Below are positions 59,389 to 64,000 of a stretch of DNA of 64,000 bases, in pieces (within the stretch, counting starts at the first letter, position 1; each line of letters begins with the position of its first letter). The translations under genes and the position numbers were made by a program. The stretch is from the NCBI GenBank assembly GCA_012934845.2, contig WNNJ02002478.1, positions 119,443-183,442 of the forward strand, written 5' to 3'. This stretch comes from Pomphorhynchus laevis. Lineage: Eukaryota > Acanthocephala > Palaeacanthocephala > Echinorhynchida > Pomphorhynchidae. The notes beneath the pieces are model-generated. The model ran no database searches, was not told where the DNA came from, and saw only the letters and a list, made by a program, of their open reading frames with translations.

Positions 59389-59652
59389 ATGATGTACTTG
59401 GCATCTTATTTGTTAACTGACTCTGCCGGTAAAAATGGTGTTACCGTGAGCGATATCATAAAGATTTTTAAAAACGCTGGTATCGAGGATTTCGATGAGG
59501 ACAAAGCCAAGGAAATTGTGAACAAATGTTTGGGCAAGTGCAATGATGAGTGGGTACAAGAAGGAGAAGTTAGTATATCGGCCTTGTGCAAAGCAGTATG
59601 CGACGGCTTATTCCCACCCTGCAACACATCTAATGAATCCCATTCTGAATAG
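59389..59652 (+). CDS. Short 60S acidic ribosomal protein P2-like protein
   Basis: 87 codons, single exon. M-M-Y-L-A-S-Y-L-L-T followed by V-S-D-I-I-K-I-F-K-N-A-G-I-E-D follows the N-terminal helical domain of P2 (human M-R-Y-V-A-S-Y-L-L-A...A-K-D-I-K-K-I-L-D-S-V-G-I-E-A). P2 forms the ribosomal stalk with P1 and P0 and recruits translation factors through its acidic D-D-D-M-G-F-G-L-F-D tail. That tail and the Ala-rich hinge are absent: the protein stops after C-N-T-S-N-E-S-H-S-E. It also has five cysteines, unusual for P2. A diverged paralogue, or a fold relative with another role. The upstream TTTCTAG at 59375 could be a splice acceptor. Confidence 0.65.
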   Translation: MMYLASYLLTDSAGKNGVTVSDIIKIFKNAGIEDFDEDKAKEIVNKCLGKCNDEWVQEGEVSISALCKAVCDGLFPPCNTSNESHSE

Positions 59653-60110
59653 AAATAGAAAATTAATTTCATATTTCCCGTAATAGGAAATAAATGTATT
59701 GATTGCTCATTTTTCTCTAGATCATGCTCAAATTATCAGAAAAACAAGTATAAATTTTGCATCGATTAGTAATTAATGTATTTTTTATTTCCTTGATCCT
59801 GTCCAAAATACAAAATTTGTGATGAAATTCTTTAATTAAATTAGCGTTAGCTTATAATGCGTGAAAATATTATGTAGTATTTTACTTTTATATAATTTCA
59901 GCGTTTTGGTTAATAATCAGTCCGAAATGAATCACAAGACAAAGGCTGAAGAAGACAAGTGCTGAATTATGCAGTGAAGAGTGAAAATATTATAATTTTA
60001 TAAATGTGGTTTATATTAAATGATATATCATTTAATAATACCAAAATACGGACAAAGAATATTTTTATAAATTTAGATTAGATAGTTTTAAAGATACGAA
60101 GAAATTTTTA

Positions 60111-60487
60111 TTTATTTACCAGTATAATATTTCGATAGCTCCTGCTATCAGGATTAAAAAAAATAATGTTCACAAAATTTTGCTAAGCATTGATGGTTAG
60201 CATAGAATGTTCACAAAAGCACAAACATTGATGTGCCCCGCATTTCTACTTAAAACAGAAAATAACGAACCAAACATGCATACAGCACAAAATTGAAAAA
60301 CACACATTTTGAAACAAACTATCCAACACAACATTAAACAAAGCACATTGAAACAAACTTAGAAATTCGGGGAATATAAATGCATGTATTTTTGCATAAA
60401 TGTTAAAAAAAAACGAATTTTTTTAAACATTTTATTGTAATCCTGATGATTACAGGAGCTATCGAAATATTGTACTGGAAAATAAAT
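60111..60487. mobile_element. Inverted-repeat element, CAGTA(T/C)AATATTTCGATAGCTCC ends
   Basis: Left arm TTTATTTACCAGTATAATAT then TTCGATAGCTCCTGCTATCAGGATTA; right arm is its complement (TAATCCTGATGATTACAGGA, GCTATCGAAATATTGTACTGG). Arms about 50-60 bp, centre non-coding. One arm also occurs alone at 20672. MITE-like. The stretches 59655-60110 and 60490-61198 show nothing else recognisable. Confidence 0.85.
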
Positions 60488-61198
60488 AACAATTTTTTCT
60501 TCTTTGTTCCTTTAAAATTATCCAATCGAAAATGGAAGAAGATAATGAATTTAGTGTGTACTATTCAATAAATTTAGATTTTTATATTTTTGTGTGTCAC
60601 AATAAATATTATATTTGGAAAAAACTTATTATCGCCAAGGTAATAAGGATACGTTGAGTTTGTTATATAAGTTAAGTTAAGTTTGGACAAAATGTATATA
60701 TATAAAAGTATATCTTTGACCATTATCCTTTGGTCGATATATAACAGTCTATATTAAATTAAATTGACAATTCCTTTAGTCAACATTAAATAGTAAAACA
60801 AACTTACAGAGCTTTCAAATTCTTGGTAATATATTGTAATTCAAACTCCACAATTATAAAGAACGTTTTTGTTTCACAATTAGAAAAATCTCTTTTGAAC
60901 GCATCATATATATAGTACTTATATTTTTAATATAAAATATATTTTTAATATTGTATAATATTATATTAATATTACATATTAATATAATACAATATTATAA
61001 AATAAGATATAATATTATATATCTTAAGATAGTAACACGTTTAATATTTATGAGTAGATTTTAACGAGTTATTAAAGTTATTAATAACTTCAACCAGTTA
61101 TTAAGCAGCTTATAGCCAAAGTTGACTGAAAAAAACTCTTTCATTCAACTACAATTAAATAATAATAAATTGTCTAAAGCATTACTATATCACAACAA

Positions 61199-61912
61199 CT
61201 ATTGATGAATTTGGTCTACAGCCATTTTTGCGTCCACCATAGATGCAACAAGCGCTTCAAGATTAGTATCACAGCTATGAAATCCCACTGTCTGCATTTG
61301 TACAAGTTCGGATGCATAAAGTTGTTCTTGAGTTTGGTTTGGTTGTTGATTTGTCGGCTGATGTTGCTGGAGATGAAGACGATCTAATGGTTGAAACAAC
61401 GAAGCAGTATAATCTTGATTTGAGTATTGTAAATTTTGAAATACTGTTGTTGCATAAGCTGTTTGTCTATTGCCTGGTGATCGAATAGAATTCACATCAG
61501 ATAAAGTAGATTGACTATTCATTTGATTATCGACTAGACCGCTTATATTTGAAGATATCAACTGTGAATATACTTGTGGGGATGTGTCCTTAAAACGAAT
61601 TAGGTTCTGTAGAATTTGTACTATCAGCCGCAATGCTCGAGGATTTGTGTATAGATCACGAATTTCAGGTATTGGCCACTGACTTATAAACTCATGAATT
61701 ACACGATGTACTTGTTCTCTTTGTCTTTCGTCCTGTATAAATTCATATGTACGCAGCAGATTAAGTAGAATACCAGGATCGCGGATAGAATTATCCATAT
61801 TTGGGTTAAAACTGGATGCCCGCAACATGTCGAATAACATGCGAGGATTGTCATCAGCGCCTAATAATAAGCGAGGATTAACATGTACTAATAAGCGAGT
61901 ATTAATTAACAT
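61199..61912 (-). CDS. Ubiquilin-like protein: STI1-like and UBA domains, no visible UBL domain
   Basis: 237 codons. Residues about 65-115 resemble the ubiquilin STI1 region, with Y-T-N-P-R-A-L-R-L-I-V-Q-I-L-Q-N-L (human S-N-P-R-A-M-Q-A-L-L-Q-I-Q-Q-G-L). The C-terminus has a UBA-like end: L-V-Q-M-Q-T-V-G-F-H-S, then T-N-L-E-A-L-V-A-S and A-V-D-Q-I. Ubiquilins bring ubiquitinated clients to the proteasome. The N-terminal ubiquitin-like domain is not seen; the frame extends back to an acceptor-like CTTCAG at about 61970, so an upstream exon outside recognition is possible. The N-terminal 45 residues contain a 72-bp in-frame tandem duplication (N-P-R-M-L twice, N-P-R-L-L between). Expressed status unknown. 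Confidence 0.75.
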   Translation of the reverse strand: MLINTRLLVHVNPRLLLGADDNPRMLFDMLRASSFNPNMDNSIRDPGILLNLLRTYEFIQDERQREQVHRVIHEFISQWPIPEIRDLYTNPRALRLIVQILQNLIRFKDTSPQVYSQLISSNISGLVDNQMNSQSTLSDVNSIRSPGNRQTAYATTVFQNLQYSNQDYTASLFQPLDRLHLQQHQPTNQQPNQTQEQLYASELVQMQTVGFHSCDTNLEALVASMVDAKMAVDQIHQ

Positions 61913-61939
61913 GCGAGGATTTTCAGCAGCGCCTACTTT

Positions 61940-61968
61940 AGAACAAAAACTTTTACTGTTTTTGTTCT
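61940..61968. repeat. Perfect 11-bp hairpin just upstream of the ubiquilin-like start
   Basis: AGAACAAAAAC-TTTTACT-GTTTTTGTTCT, lying 28 bases before the first Met (- strand) and within the readable extended frame. Confidence 0.8.
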
Positions 61969-62629
61969 GAAGTTAAATTACGATAAGTTACGATAATATT
62001 CAATTTTTATTAAAAAACCAAATTTCACTATATTCATATAATTTATAATAAATGATTTATTGCCGATTATTCGATATATCATTTCAGTAGCCAGTTGTAT
62101 TTATTTTAACAAAATTGAACTTAATTTATCTATCCTTGCTTACTCTGAATTATTATAAGATTATCATTTACTTGCTAGTTGGATAGACTTAGTGTATAGT
62201 AAAGCTTTAATTAAAGCTATTGATTTTTCCTGGTGCATCAAAATCAAATCACAACGATCTAAACTTTTATTAATTCGTATTCTTATTGTGATTTGATTTA
62301 TGCCGATATCATATTTTATATTTAATATTAAATAATAAATTAAATATATTAATATTTAATTTAATATATCAAATACATATTATAATTTTAACAAGTTTAC
62401 GAGTTTCTTATAAGTTTCCTAATAAAAGGAAAGTTTTTGTCTTAATTTTAATATAATTTCCTTGTATTGACGGTATTATAAATACGTGAACATTTATCAT
62501 AGATACGTGAACATCAGATCAATCAATTTGTCTGATGGTCATTTTTATTAAGTGACGGAGAAATCACAATTCGAGATGACACCGTATAAGATGTTATACA
62601 CTTTCATCAAATGAATTCTTAATTTTAAG

Positions 62630-63898
62630 GAATGGCTGTTATCTCAAGCTAAGAATCAGCAATCGAAAGAAGATGCGAAATTAGAGCGTCTAGAACGTAA
62701 GAGACGCAATCCTCCTAGACATTTTTTTGAAGATGTGAAATACAAGCGACAAAAAGAGGCAATTGAGCGTGAACTAAACGATGCAATCGATCATGGTGAG
62801 TTGTTAAAATTGTTTAATTAGGCAGTCATATTATAGTTACGAATCGCTTGCATCGAAAATTCAGATGTTAGTAAGTATGATGAATCAATCATTAGCTCTA
62901 AAATCAATCATTAGCTCCAAAATCGAAATCCTCAAAATATATTTATACTCAGTCCTCATCATATAATATTATTGTATATTATCATTTTATTATTGTATAT
63001 TTCACTCTTTTATGGCAAGCAATCGTAAACCATTCGATTATAAATACAAATTGGAGGAAATATACCGTTTAGAGCAACTGAAAATCCGAGATGTAACTAT
63101 TTCCGATGCTGGTATATATTATCAACGAAGTTGTTGATAAAGTCTGGAATGTCTCATACTTTTGAATGTACTTCTATTTATTTTATTACTTTGTATCTCC
63201 TACTTTATATTTTACTATATAATTGTCTTGACGCTTGCCGGATATGTTGTGGGATGTTGTTTTTGATGTTCCCAGCTCATTTGATCCTGATTTATCACTT
63301 CTAGATTAATTAAAACAAAATTTTAAAATTGCAATTTATTTAGAATTTGAACTGTTTGTATTATTACTGTTTAATTAACATTGAGTAATTAATAATCCTA
63401 TATTCAAGTTTTGTTCATTTTTAATGATTAACCGTATAGCTGATTTTTCCGTGATATATTTACCTCATGTAAAATTTTGTCACTGGGCAACATTATATAA
63501 AATGCTTAATGCTTTAAGAATATACATTGTCTTTATCATTTTAAATATCAAAATATTTATAATATATTAATTTTAGGTTTCCAGTTACTCGCTAATCAGA
63601 AATGCGCAAAGGCTCATCAAGAGAAGCGTCGCGACTGTACATCTGCCTTACGTTTAATTGGAATTCCTGAGGAATTAGGTATTACATTGTATACTGAATA
63701 TAAATCAATTATAATGATGTCTCTTCAGATGACGATGAAGATGAAGAAGAGGAAATTATATGTATCAGTCAAGAATTGTACGATAAACTTAGCGATCAAA
63801 GTTTATATTCACAATTCTTAAAAGCCAAAGGTCAATTACTAAATAATTTTGAAAGGGAATTTAAAAGTAGATTACTACTTTTAAATTTTGTTGATTAG
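62630..63898 (+). CDS. SDE2: SDE2 middle domain (partial gene; N-terminal exons and SAP end not seen)
   Basis: Exons 62630-62795, 63577-63678 and 63729-63898 join in frame (intron boundaries GT-AG), giving about 145 residues to a stop. E-W-L-L-S-Q-A-K-N-Q-Q then L-E-R-L-E-R-K-R-R-N-P-P-R-H-F-F matches SDE2 (human A-E-W-V-K-Q-Q...R-L-E-R-L-Q-R-K-L-V-E-P-K-H-C-F). Then comes H-Q-E-K-R-R-D-C, equivalent to the K-R-R-C-F-W region, and an acidic D-D-D-E-D-E-E-E-E block. The ubiquitin-like domain with its G-G-x-G-G-F-G-S processing site would lie upstream and is not found, though S-D-G-E-I-T-I-R-D-D-T at about 62560-62589, spliced in frame over a 40-bp intron, could be its end. The C-terminal SAP part is missing here but present on the - strand at 57765-58211. 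An isolated small frame at 63014 is not explained. Confidence 0.75.
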
Positions 63899-64000
63899 AG
63901 ATACACTTTTAAAAATTATATCTCTGAATTTGTTCGGAACTGTTTATGACACCATTCCATTTATATCTGCTATTTAGCAGGTTATTCATATATTTAAAAA

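Noticed and set aside
63014-63138. Small frame MASNRKPFDYKYKLEEIYRL... as an SDE2 exon or a gene
   Set aside because: It does not join in frame to the SDE2 exons and no similarity is recognised; kept only as unexplained.

Overview
The window comes from an animal nuclear genome that is very AT-rich and crowded with repeats. The host genes are animal orthologues split by spliceosomal introns of two size classes: many tiny ones of about 44-55 bp, and a few of 0.6-5 kb that are packed with transposon debris. The genome type (AT-rich, tiny introns, CR1/L2 LINEs, Penelope-like elements, splice-acceptor-like sequence directly before a start codon) would suit a flatworm or another small invertebrate. 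The species cannot be fixed from this sequence alone.

Layout. 1-17 kb is a retroelement graveyard: an LTR-element fossil at the left edge, several L2/CR1-type LINE copies (one inserted head-on into another with a 7-bp target duplication), an unassigned retroelement fossil, two copies of a tRNA-derived SINE, other LINE pieces and a block of direct and inverted repeats. 17.1-34.9 kb is symplekin (mRNA 3'-end processing scaffold), about 25 exons on the + strand, with its large introns filled by foldback repeats, a GC-rich retroelement tail and a nest of Penelope-like fragments. 35.9-45.1 kb is the chaperonin subunit CCT6 (zeta), five exons, whose last intron holds a long-ORF Penelope-like element bracketed by hAT-type ends. 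45.8-48.3 kb holds a small repeat with a 68-aa ORF, an L2 relic and a hAT transposase relic. 49.1-51.6 kb is the mitochondrial ribosomal protein mS33 in two exons. 52-57.2 kb is a foldback element, a tandem satellite and a second tandem/inverted array. 57.7-64 kb holds four short genes or gene parts: an SDE2-like C-terminal (SAP) protein on the - strand, a short P2-like protein (+), a ubiquilin-like protein (-), and the SDE2 middle domain (+).

The host genes are general housekeeping genes (mRNA 3' processing, protein folding, mitochondrial translation, splicing/genome stability) and show no operon-like logic. The most unusual points are the two SDE2 parts on opposite strands about 4.4 kb apart, the hAT-bracketed Penelope element with a perfect outer 8-bp target duplication, a probably new SINE, and a repeat family carrying a small ORF.
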